Below are positions 33,115 through 41,650 of a stretch of 64,000 nt of DNA, one piece after another. The number at the start of each line of letters is the position of its first letter. The stretch's first letter is position 1. Source of the stretch: Chrysogorgia sp. JL179-B06 (taxonomy: Eukaryota; Cnidaria; Anthozoa; Scleralcyonacea; Chrysogorgiidae); contig JAYKKM010000159.1 of assembly GCA_035772405.1 (NCBI GenBank), positions 1,432,501 through 1,496,500 of the forward strand. The letters are read 5' to 3'. A model generated the notes under the pieces. That model did not search any database. It was not told where the DNA came from and saw nothing but the letters and a program-made list of their open reading frames with translations. The position numbers and the translations under genes are program-made.

Positions 33115-34356
33115 TTAAACTACATTTTTGCAAAATGTTAAATTGTTCGATAACCAATTCTCAAGAACGCCCTTGATCAAATCATAATTAGTGGGTGTAA
33201 CTAATGATAACAGGACAGACGCTTTCTGTGTCCAGATGGGGTCATGTCCAAGACGGGAGGGCGGCTTTGATAGACGTCCTGATCGTGTAGTCGTTGACAT
33301 CTCTCGACGTGGAACATCAGCTTCTCTTTGCTGGTCGTCATTATGGATTTCAAAGGTGTTATCATTATCTGTCCCTTGTTCGGCAACTTCAGGTTGAGCC
33401 TCCGCTGGAGGTTGGATCTCTATTCCTCTGTGCTCACAAATCTCTGCGGCATCGTTGAGTTCTTCTCTGAGAAAGTAGTGCACGGGGTCTTCTTCCTCTA
33501 AGCAGTTATCTTCGCTATCGCTCGTAGGTGTGGGATATGACTGCAGGTTGGCGTCTCTGCGAGGATGAGCTTGTCTTTGTTTGATTTGATCATGTTGTTT
33601 GGCAGGAAGATTATAAGGTAGGAGGAGGTTGCGATGAAGTGTGCGTCTTTTGTCACCACCTTCTTGCTGGACCACGTATACAGGAAGGTTTCCCGCTCGG
33701 CGAAGCACAATGTAGGGAACGTCCTCCCAGCGGTCCTGAAGCTTGTGTTTTCCTCTGTTGCTGAGGTTTCTAGCTAAGACTCGGTCACCGGGTAGTAAGG
33801 TGGCGTCCTGTATTCCAACGTCATATCTTTTTTTGTTAGACGCAGCTTTTCTGGCTGATCCTTTGGAGGCAAGATCGTAGGCATGTGTCAGACGTTCTTT
33901 CAGATTTTCGGCATAGGCTGCATAGGGACGTACGTTGTCCGTCTTAGTCGGTATTCCAAGAGTGATATCGATTGGCAGTCGTGGGCATCGGCCATACATT
34001 AGGAAATAAGGAGAGTATCCCGTTGAGGCGTGTTTCGAACAGTTGTAGGCGTGCACCAATGGTGCTATATAGTCTGGCCAATCTGATTTCTTGTCGCAAT
34101 CGAGGGTGCCGAGCATGTTAAGCAGGGTCCGATTGAAACGTTCGGTCTGGCCGTTACCTTGAGGGTGGTAAGGCGTAGTTCGTGTCTTTTCTATCCCAGC
34201 TATCTTGCAGAGATCTTTGATCAGCTTCGACTCAAAATCGCGTCCTTGGTCAGAATGGAGTCTGCGAGGAAAACCAAAATTCGCCAGAACCTTTTCCCAC
34301 AGGACCTTAGCGACAGTTGGTGGTTTTCTGATTCCGAGTTGGGAATGCCCATGCAT
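33115..34356 (-). pseudogene. Integrase catalytic core and C-terminal part of pol
   Basis: Continues pol after a 1-nt frameshift near 34335. It carries the second integrase Asp in LHSDQGRDFES and the Glu in PYHPQGNGQTERFNRTL (DD-35-E). The first Asp (LLAIDYLTLERG) is in the previous frame. A region DRVLARNLSNRGKHKLQDRW and VPYIVLRRAGNLPVYVV resembles the GPY/F module. An acidic/polar tail of about 150 residues follows to the stop at 33115. Confidence 0.85.
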
Positions 34357-34591
34357 ACTTAGTGAAGCTATCAGTTATGACGAGGACGTTCTCGAATCCA
34401 CCTTTACCTCTCTCGAGTGTTAGATAATCGATAGCCAGGAGTTCCATAGGCTCCGTGGCTACGATGTGTACCAATGGCGAACGCGGTGGATCTGGAGACT
34501 TTCGCTTGATGCACCTCTCGCAATTCTTGATGTATGCTTCCACGGTTGAAGCTAAACCAGGCCAATAGAAAACGCTGCGATACCAATTCAA
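34307..34591 (-). pseudogene. Integrase zinc-binding and first catalytic segment
   Basis: Holds the Cys pair of the HHCC finger (KNCERCIKRKSP) and the first catalytic Asp (ELLAIDYLTLERG). The matching His pair (LHDDVGHLGKDKT) is at the end of the upstream frame. The break near 34585 is one base. The second break near 34335 looks like one extra A in an AAAA run. Confidence 0.85.
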
Positions 34592-36297
34592 ACCGTCTTG
34601 TCTTTTCCGAGGTGGCCTACATCGTCATGTAGACCTTTTAAGGCTGTTTGGTGCAATGATTTTGGCAACACTAACTGGAGGGTTTCTTCTTCGTCTATCA
34701 CTCGCCGCCGGAACAGTACTCCTTGTTCAATGCGAAGTCGTTCTTTTTCCTGGTGTAGTCTTCGTACTGGGCGATCTTCATCCTTTACTTTATTGCTGCC
34801 CGACTCCAACAGCTCAAACACTCGTCCGATAACAGGATCATCTCGTTGCAGTTTCGCCCAGTCACTCGACGTCGTTGTTGAAAGACTTGTTTGTGCTCGA
34901 CAGTGTGGAGGCTGGGACAAATATTCGGGCACGGCATTCGCATACATCGAGACTGCTTCAATGACGGGAATGGACATCTTGCTTTCGAAGGGTTTATCAA
35001 CCGAGTGGTAGTCGCAGATTGCTCGAAACTCCTCATCGGAACAGAAAGCTGTCGAGTCTGTTTCCAACTTGTAGAGCTTTTCTAGGAGAGGTTTGATACA
35101 GTCAAGATCCGAGGCGATGTTCTCTTTCTGGCTTGGTATCTCTTGTGGCATCCTCGACAGGCCATCAGCATCACAGCTTACTTTCCCAGGTCGATACGTT
35201 ATAGTGAAGTCGTAAGCAGATAAATCAGAGAGCCAGCGATGATCGGTTGCACTCAGTTTAGCGGATGACAAAAGGTAAGTGAGGGGATTACTGTCCGTCA
35301 CGATGTGGAACTTGTTTCCGTAGAGATATTGCTTGAACTTCTCAGTCACTGACCACTTCAAGGCGAGGAATTCCCGTCGGTAAGCCGAGTAACGTCCCTC
35401 CGCGACACTGAGGGAGCGGCTTCCATACGCTATGACTCTTGGTTTGCCGTCTTGTACTTGGTACAGTGCACCACCGAGTCCGTAGCCAGATGCATCCGTG
35501 TGAAGGATGAATGGGATGGTGAAGTCAGGAAAAGCCAAGATAGGGTACGATGACAATCTTTCGATTAATGTTTCGAAAGCCACTTGACATTCTTTCGACC
35601 ACTGGAACGGCTCTCTACGACTTTTCTGGGTACTCTTTACCGCCGGACCTTTGATCAGCTGGTGGAGAGGCGCAGCTATCTTCGCGAAACCTTTGATAAA
35701 CGACCGATAGTACCCTGCAAAACCCACGAAGGTTTGAAGATCTTTCACGGTTTGTGGTGGATGTTCTAACCACTTCTGCAAGGAAGATATTTTGCTAGGG
35801 TCAGGTGCCACTCCATGCTCGGATACTACATGGCCAAGGTAAGCTAACTCCGTTTGGAAGAGGTTGCACTTGGAAACCTTCAGTTTGAGTCCATAGTTGC
35901 CCAGTCTTTCTAGCACGATCTCTAAACGCTCTAGCATTTCGTCAAAGTTCTTTGCAAATACAATCACGTCATCCAAATACGCCAGGCAGATCTTTAGGTT
36001 GTGTAACCAAGAAACGGGACGTCCTGGCCACCTGCACCAACCACGAACCAGGTCATCTAACGGTTTGACGGTGCAATTACGAAGGTACTTCTTGTGGAAC
36101 GACTCAGCTATTGATGTTATCTGACTGCCAGTGTCTAACAGCCCTATGCAGGCGTGTCCGTTAACAATTGTGACCGCTTCGTTCGGCTCACCAATAAGTT
36201 CCTTTAATACCGATGCCAATTGGTTGGACTGGGGCGGTGGAGATTTCAAGACCTCTGGTTGCCCCATGGCAAAGGCCCTTGGTCGTTTCCCGACCAT
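34588..36297 (-). pseudogene. Pol: protease, truncated reverse transcriptase, RNase H
   Basis: Entered by -1 frameshift from gag. The protease active site is IGLLDTGSQITSIAESF. Protease sequence stops abruptly at about 36030 and joins the RT palm (ICLAYLDDVIVFAKNFDEML, YLDD catalytic motif). The RT fingers and N-terminal palm are missing, an internal deletion of several hundred bases that also shifts frame at the joint (the other frame there reads VGAGGQDVPFLGY). Afterwards RT thumb/connection (YLGHVVSEHGVAPDPSKI) and RNase H (FILHTDASGYGLGGALYQV; FHIVTDSNPLTYLL) are intact. It ends in the integrase HHCC start. Confidence 0.9.
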
Positions 36298-37412
36298 TTA
36301 TATCCTGGTTTTGGAGGATTTCGACAACCAACTTGTATATGACCTGTTTGACCACAGCGATAGCAGGTAATAGGCACTTCTGATGCCACACTCTTTCCCT
36401 CTATTTTGCTTTCCTTGGACCTTGTCGGCAATCTTCGGTCTTTCATAAGCTCCCTGACATCTCTGGCCAACGAGCACACTTCCGTCACCCAGGCTGGCTC
36501 CATGTTGCCTTGCGACTGCTTTGGTTGTTGCACAACGGCCTCCGATTTCGTGATTTGATTTGCCCGCGCTACTCGCTTGGAGGACTGGAACGAGGAGAGC
36601 TCCTTCTCGCCATATCTAGCCGCCGTGATCAATTTAGCGAACGTATTGCAGTTATCCTTTCGATGTCTGGCTTTATCCTTGATCGGTTCGCTAATTCCTT
36701 GCCAAAACAACATGCGTAGTTGTCTTTCGACGGCATCTTCGTCCGGGAGAAGTTCAGTTCCTCTGGACTTTGCCATTCGAACGTGGTTATCCAACCGTGA
36801 AGCAAACGCCGCGACTTCTTCGTTTTCCCGCTGTCGAAACAGGTACGCTTCAGCGAGTATTTCGTCTCCCGTAGCAGCACCAACATCACTATAGAACTGG
36901 TCTAATTTCTCTAGAATCGTTTGTGACTCTGACTCGGTGCCCAAACCCACTAGTTTGGTCTTTGCTTCGCCTTGTAGCGAGCGGCGAATCTGCTCGGCTA
37001 TAACTTGGTTTGTGTACAATCCACCATGAATAGCAGAGTTCACTTCAAACCGCCACACACGGTAAGGGACGCCTTTCGATTTGTCGACTTCACCAAAACC
37101 AAAAAATTGCGAGAACTGCGGCCGCGAAACCATATGGAGTGGCTGGGAGGCAGACGAATGATTTATTGTTGAAGGTGTACTGTTCGAGACGGAATATTTC
37201 CCATTGACATTGTTTACAGTTGCTTTGACACGGTATTTAAGGAACGCCTCCAAACTCGTAAACTCTCCTTCGAAGGATTTAATGGCGCTTTTGTATCGAT
37301 TGTTGTATTCGCTATCCAACTCTGTCTCAGTTAGGCCATCTGTGTTTTCTTCCAATACTTTTCTGATGCGGTTTTCTTCAATCGTGATCTTTTCTTCAAC
37401 TGACAACTCCAT
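36246..37412 (-). CDS. Gag of the Ty3/gypsy element
   Basis: 388 codons from ATG (MELSVEEKITIEENRIRKVL) with no stop. The N-terminus is helical and charged. A central retrotransposon-gag (capsid-like) region includes KGVPYRVWRFEVNSAIHGG and EAYLFRQRENEEVAAFASRL. A C-terminal zinc knuckle CYRCGQTGHIQVGC (CX2CX4HX4C) would bind the RNA genome. Gag overlaps the pol frame by 52 nt, with the slippery site in the overlap. It is intact although pol is not. Confidence 0.9.
   Translation of the reverse strand: MELSVEEKITIEENRIRKVLEENTDGLTETELDSEYNNRYKSAIKSFEGEFTSLEAFLKYRVKATVNNVNGKYSVSNSTPSTINHSSASQPLHMVSRPQFSQFFGFGEVDKSKGVPYRVWRFEVNSAIHGGLYTNQVIAEQIRRSLQGEAKTKLVGLGTESESQTILEKLDQFYSDVGAATGDEILAEAYLFRQRENEEVAAFASRLDNHVRMAKSRGTELLPDEDAVERQLRMLFWQGISEPIKDKARHRKDNCNTFAKLITAARYGEKELSSFQSSKRVARANQITKSEAVVQQPKQSQGNMEPAWVTEVCSLARDVRELMKDRRLPTRSKESKIEGKSVASEVPITCYRCGQTGHIQVGCRNPPKPGYKWSGNDQGPLPWGNQRS
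36285..36291 (-). promoter_or_regulatory. GGGAAAC -1 ribosomal frameshift heptamer
   Basis: Read in the gag frame this is G GGA AAC (..S-G-N-D..), a canonical X XXY YYZ slippery site. A -1 slip gives GGG AAA CGA, which is exactly the start of the open pol frame (GKRPRAFAMGQPEV). Frame arithmetic (gag codons begin at 36290 and 36287) confirms the phase. A downstream stimulatory structure was not assessed. Confidence 0.75.
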
Positions 37413-37470
37413 GATTAATATGTATTGTTGCCTTGTCTTTAGTACTCGTATTTATCGCTATTCGTTAAAC

Positions 37471-37489
37471 GGTCACCTATCGGGCTCCA
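37471..37489 (-). promoter_or_regulatory. Candidate primer-binding site
   Basis: On the minus strand TGGAGCCCGATAGG lies five bases inside the 5' LTR. TGG at the start is the expected complement of a tRNA 3' CCA. The tRNA was not identified. Confidence 0.5.
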
Positions 37490-37494
37490 GAATA

Positions 37495-37691
37495 TGTAGC
37501 AGTAGGCAATGCCTGTGTAACTGCCACACAAGATAAAAGAGGGACACTGGACAATACGATTGGTACTATATTTTATTTATCACAAACGATGCACACTGCT
37601 GTATTCCCGCGCGTTCTTGTCAGTCGCTGCGGGCTTCCGGTGGCGCCACATGACGATTTACATTTCGGCCTGTCACTTCCGGTCTACTACA
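37495..37691 (-). repeat. 5' LTR of the Ty3/gypsy element
   Basis: 197 bp, followed on the genome by the CTTT target duplication (37692-37695). Confidence 0.95.
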
Positions 37692-37695
37692 CTTT

Positions 37696-38640
37696 CACTA
37701 TGATGAGTTGCTAAATTCTCATTACTTGTCTCTATATATTTCCTATTAATAAGTTGGGAGTATTTTATATTTAATCTATAAGAGAGTTTGGAATGGATTA
37801 TCAATTTTCATATTCTCACAACATATTGACATATTTTATATTGATACTATAAAGAGAAGATATATTTTGATAAACATGGTGGGAGTGAAAGGGTTAAGAG
37901 TTTTTGGTAAATGTGTTATCTATGAAGGAAACTGTAAGATTGGAACTAACAACTAAAATAAGCTGTCTCACCTTTGGTGGCGCAAAATGGAAGTCATTTC
38001 GTGGAAATAAGTTAGCTGTTGGCTTGCTATAATATGGCGCAGTGGTTAAATTTAAGTCAACGATTCTTTCAAACAAGACCGAAACGCTTAGAACCGAATG
38101 CGTTTTGTTGAACCTGGAAATATCTCTATATACCATTCATTGTTTCCAGAGTCTTGAGCACTCTTCGAGCTCACTAATCCAGGAGGACATGTCGGAAAAA
38201 CGCGAACCAAGCTCACAAACTTGCAAAAAGCAAGAAAAATATGGAAACGGCAAGGGTTTTAATAAACTAAGTTTGCTTATTTTGGCTTTCTTCGTCCACT
38301 GTGAAAGGTCGCGTAAGTTTTTGGTCGAAAAAATTACACACGCTTCATACTTTTGCTGTAAAATTGGGTTTGGGGACGCCATTTTGGAATTTTGGCCAGC
38401 ATTTGTCTCTTGCTACCTCGCACGTATGCGCAGTTGTTATTCCGATACGTCATCCAGGGTGATGAAGAATTTATGGACAACTTCATTGGAGCATGTTATG
38501 CGAAAAAACTTCAGTTTTTGACAATAGTAGTTATTGCCGTTTGAAAGTGATGAAAGAAATTATTGAGAGGGAGAAATTGACTTTTGCTGGTCCGATTTAA
38601 TCTTTCATTGTTGTTTTTCTTCATTACGCTTCTCTTTCTT
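37696..38640. other. Intron sequence, no gene
   Basis: AT-rich. The 159-codon plus-strand frame at 38042-38521 lacks any recognisable domain and lies inside an intron of the minus-strand gene. Confidence 0.5.
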
Positions 38641-38658
38641 TTAGTCAGGCATAGGGCG

Positions 38659-38933
38659 CTCGTACATCTCGCATGTGTCCAATAAATTGATAAAACTGTA
38701 ACCTTACCTTGTGTTCTGATTCTTGTTTTGCGAGCGCTTTTCTTCGATCGTGAGACGCGCGGTCTGGTTTTTGTAGGTCTGGGTACGACAATCGTCCGAC
38801 TAATTCCGAACGCGTCCCGAATGCACTATTTCTCGACGATCTCCGAACGACTCTCGGTCCCAGACCCCAGAACCCTAACCTCGGCTTGTTCGACTCGCAG
38901 GTTTATTGGACACATGCGAGATGTAAGATCAGG
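38659..38933. mobile_element. MITE-like inverted repeat
   Basis: TACATCTCGCATGTGTCCAA followed by TAAA at 38660 is mirrored by TTTATTGGACACATGCGAGA followed by TGTA at 38910. The GC-richer centre of about 225 bp has no supported gene. Confidence 0.75.
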
Positions 38934-39094
38934 TAATTAATTATAGCATAATTATTAACAATAGCCCTGGTGAAACCATTTCTGAGGCTGACCGCATCCA
39001 CAAGACCTCAGCAAAGCTGAGTATTAAAATGAACCAAAACGTTCTTCTTTTGGCGCAGTTAATAGAACAGGAATATAAAACATGTTAAACGTAC

Positions 39095-39275
39095 CAGCAA
39101 ACTCGAAAGTGGAAGCAGCATCCGAACAGCTCGTCTGCACCACCAGCTCATCTCCGTTCGAGGGGGTTTGTCCTGTTTGTGGCTTTACACACATATTGTT
39201 CCCAAATCCAAGGCGAGTCCCATCATAAGTGAATGTTCCGCCATTGGTTGTACAATCTGTAGTTAGGGTCAATGC
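39095..39275 (-). CDS. Exon of the EGF/lectin-like gene (lectin-like half-repeat)
   Basis: 181-nt exon. The acceptor is CACTTTACCTTTAAAG and the donor is G|GTACGT. It encodes ALTLTTDCTTNGGTFTYDGT ... NNMCVKPQTG ... LVVQTSCSDAASTFEFA. The first base is phase 0, matching exon 40366-40544, and the last is phase 1, matching 32110. The C-x-n-C, VKP, LVVQTSC pattern alternates with the preceding exon's GDKLVIKSAC pattern, suggesting a duplicated carbohydrate-binding-like module (inference). Confidence 0.75.
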
Positions 39276-39849
39276 CTTTAAAGGTAAAGTGTTCCACAGT
39301 ATCAAAATGGAAAGTACATCTCTAATATTTGGCCGTAGATATTTAGGACACTATTATTATTAGCTAGAGAATTTTGTGTTTTTCTTTGATATCAGGATCG
39401 CTTCTGAAAAGATATGTTGTTCCACACTTTGATTAGTGTATAACAAAAGTATGTTTTCAAAGACAACGAGTAAAAATGGTACAAGACCAATGTCAGCCTT
39501 TATCTGGCGAGCTTTTATCGTACATTTGTAAGTTTCTAACCAATCACAAAGTAAAATATAATTTTTGAAGTTTCAACGTTATATCTATATACTGTATATA
39601 TTATGAAATAGGGCATATATAGCGCGGGCTCTGATTGGCTTATGGATGGCAAAAGTAGTGTTTACTGATATCTCATATCAGAGGCTAAAGACACTCATTT
39701 CAATTCCTATGTTGTAAAAACCTTATAAAATAGCTGCTTGTGTCTATAGATTGTGATATAAAAACTCCGAATGTTGTAGAGTACTAGAGAACCAAGAGAA
39801 ACACTCGTCTTCGCCTCGTATTCCTCTTAATCGGGATTTACACGCTACG

Positions 39850-40311
39850 ATTCGTCGGCCCAATTTAAACAGTTAATTGTATCTGTTGTATTTGAATTGC
39901 CAACTAGAGCTCAATATCTAATTACAAAATTGGCTGGATTCACAAAAATGTGTTACAGTGCAACGGCCCGATTTTCAGCCCGATTTCATAAGTGTAAATC
40001 CCGCTTTATACTTCTGTCCTGCTTTGCAATTTCTGGTTTGTTTGTATTCTATTCTATAGACACTCGCAGCCGCTTTGCTTATGGCGACCGATCTTTTTCT
40101 GTATATTCACCCCGTTCTTGGAACAGTATTCCTCAGTCTCTTAAAAACAGTCCTGCTGTCATTACTTTTAAGAAACGTTTAAAACATATTTATTTAAGAA
40201 TTATTTTCAATTATAGTTTTATATTAGTTATTTATTTTACGTTTATTACACCTTTATACTGTTTTTTGATGTTTGATACTTGTAAAACATTTTGTAAAAG
40301 GAGCTATATAA

Positions 40312-40357
<46 letters not shown>
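39850..40357 (+). mobile_element. LINE 3' fragment inserted next to a splice donor
   Basis: Plus-strand RT C-terminal remnant (FAYGDRSFSVYSPRSWNSIP, then SLKNSPAVITFKKRLKHIYL) followed by a short 3' UTR and (ATT)n at about 40311-40357. Heavily 5'-truncated. The tail ends nine bases from the donor of the minus-strand exon 40366-40544 and leaves the donor intact. The 5' boundary is uncertain (39850-39900). Confidence 0.8.
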
Positions 40358-40358
<1 letters not shown>

Positions 40359-40365
40359 AACTAAC

Positions 40366-40544
40366 CGTGCCGTCTGAAGCAGGATTTCTCAGACATCGCC
40401 CACTCACAACGTGGATTATTTGGGATGAGAAGCCTTCTTTGTAGAACACTTGATCAGGAGAATCACATGCCGACTTGATTACCAATTTGTCTCCGTTCAC
40501 ACCTATGCAGCTGTCGCTTGAATGTTTTATGTAGCCATGGAGAC
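40366..40544 (-). CDS. Exon of the EGF/lectin-like gene (lectin-like half-repeat)
   Basis: 179-nt exon after CTTTGTCTTTCAG, ending ACG|GTTAGT. It encodes LHGYIKHSSDSCIGVNGDKL then VIKSACDSPDQVFYKEGF and IIHVVSGRCLRNPASDGT. Starts phase 1 and ends phase 0, consistent with both neighbours. The GY(I/F)xH.S..C(I/V)...L.L.S.C pattern recurs at 45615-45786, so the gene has at least two such modules. Confidence 0.8.
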
Positions 40545-40864
40545 CTGAAAGACAAAGATTGAACAATTCTTCAGCTTTCCTGAACATAGCTTTGAGCGAG
40601 GGTATATTTATGTTTCGATTAAAGCGCACAGAAGTGTTTACTTGGCGTAATCAATTCCAGAGTTGCTCATAATTATCTTAATGCTTACATATTATATTAT
40701 ACGGTACACGTTCAGTTCTTGTGTTGTTATAAAGCTTTCGTTCTTATTTGTTCCGGGTTTGTTGCCGCAGCAATGGAAAATTTGCTTCTAGCATACAGTT
40801 GTTCAAAATGGAGGATAGCTTCTCATCCAATGGAAAAACGTCCTAAATAGTTCACCTTTATCCG

Positions 40865-41215
40865 ATGGGTAGACTGTGTACAAACTGAATATACAAATGT
40901 AATACAGTCTGAAAATTCCCACGATAGCTTGTCGACCCCCCACTGAGCTACCCAGAACTGAGTACTAGATTTTGAGTGGTTTAATACTCATATCATTCAT
41001 ACTTGTTTATTTGATTGGATTATTTGATCTCACAAGAATTCCCAGAGAACCAATTGTAACTGGAATAAGACAAGAGTTGTGATTTGGACAATCAAAATCT
41101 TCTTCGATCTGAGAAGCTCAGCGAGGGGTCGACAAGCTATCGTGCGAATGTTCACAGACTGTATTAAGGTGTATATTCAGGCTGTACACAGGCTACCGAT
41201 GGACGGAGCTGCCCA
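40865..41215. mobile_element. MITE with roughly 100-bp inverted repeats
   Basis: GACTGTGTACAAACTGAATA ... ACGATAGCTTGTCGACCC (40871-40939) is mirrored by GGGTCGACAAGCTATCGT ... TATTCAGGCTGTACACAGG (41126-41195). The centre is AT-rich. Confidence 0.75.
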
Positions 41216-41331
41216 GTCTTTGACAACAGGGCCAGGTCCCCGATACGTTTCTATTTCAAAACGTACTGATAAATGAACTGTTGCATTACGATTCAGGAAT
41301 ATGGCTCTTTGCCGCTCTTTATTCAACTTAC

Positions 41332-41492
41332 TCTTGAATACAAATCTGGAAAACGGCCGTCCACAATCTGCTCTCTCGGTTAAAGCTGTGTTTTCCGGCG
41401 GGTTCAGCTGTTGATCTGCATCTAACAGGTCAGGAACCAGGCACTCGCTGGTATATACATCTTGAAGGGATTTTAAGCTGGCAAACTGGAAA
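41332..41492 (-). CDS. Exon of the EGF/lectin-like gene
   Basis: 161-nt exon between the acceptor TTTTCCTTCAG and the donor A|GTAAGT. It encodes FQFASLKSLQDVYTSECLVP ... DLLDADQQLNPPENTALTER ... ADCGRPFSRFVFK. The single leading base completes the phase-2 end of 45615-45786 and the trailing base fits 40544, so it links the two lectin-like exons. It has no stop and was found from splice sites alone. Confidence 0.7.
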
Positions 41493-41650
41493 CTGAAGGA
41501 AAATTACAAATTTCACCAGTGTTGGCAGATAAAGGAATCCGGGTGTTTTACATCAGTAACACTTGGCGCACATTAACAACTTAATTGGACATTTATTTGT
41601 AGCATATTTTGTTCAAGAGTTATCGTCGTCACGAAATATTTTAAGGCGCA

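Larger units (their letters stand above)
32814..37691 (-). mobile_element. Ty3/gypsy LTR retrotransposon, recent, with a deletion in pol
   Basis: Full LTR-to-LTR element on the minus strand, inserted in an intron of the host gene. 197-bp LTRs (32814-33010 and 37495-37691) begin TGTAGCAGTAGG and end GGTCTACTACA. They differ at one base that I can see (T/C at 32989 and 37670). CTTT flanks both sides (32810-32813 and 37692-37695) as a 4-bp target duplication. Order from the right: 5' LTR, primer-binding site, gag, pol (protease, truncated RT, RNase H, integrase), purine tract, 3' LTR. PR-RT-RH-IN order is diagnostic of Ty3/gypsy. It lacks the RT N-terminal half and has two 1-nt frameshifts, so it could move only with help in trans. 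Confidence 0.95.

Noticed and set aside
38042..38521. 159-codon plus-strand ORF
   Set aside because: No recognisable domain, no repeat of the frame elsewhere, and it lies in an intron of the minus-strand gene.
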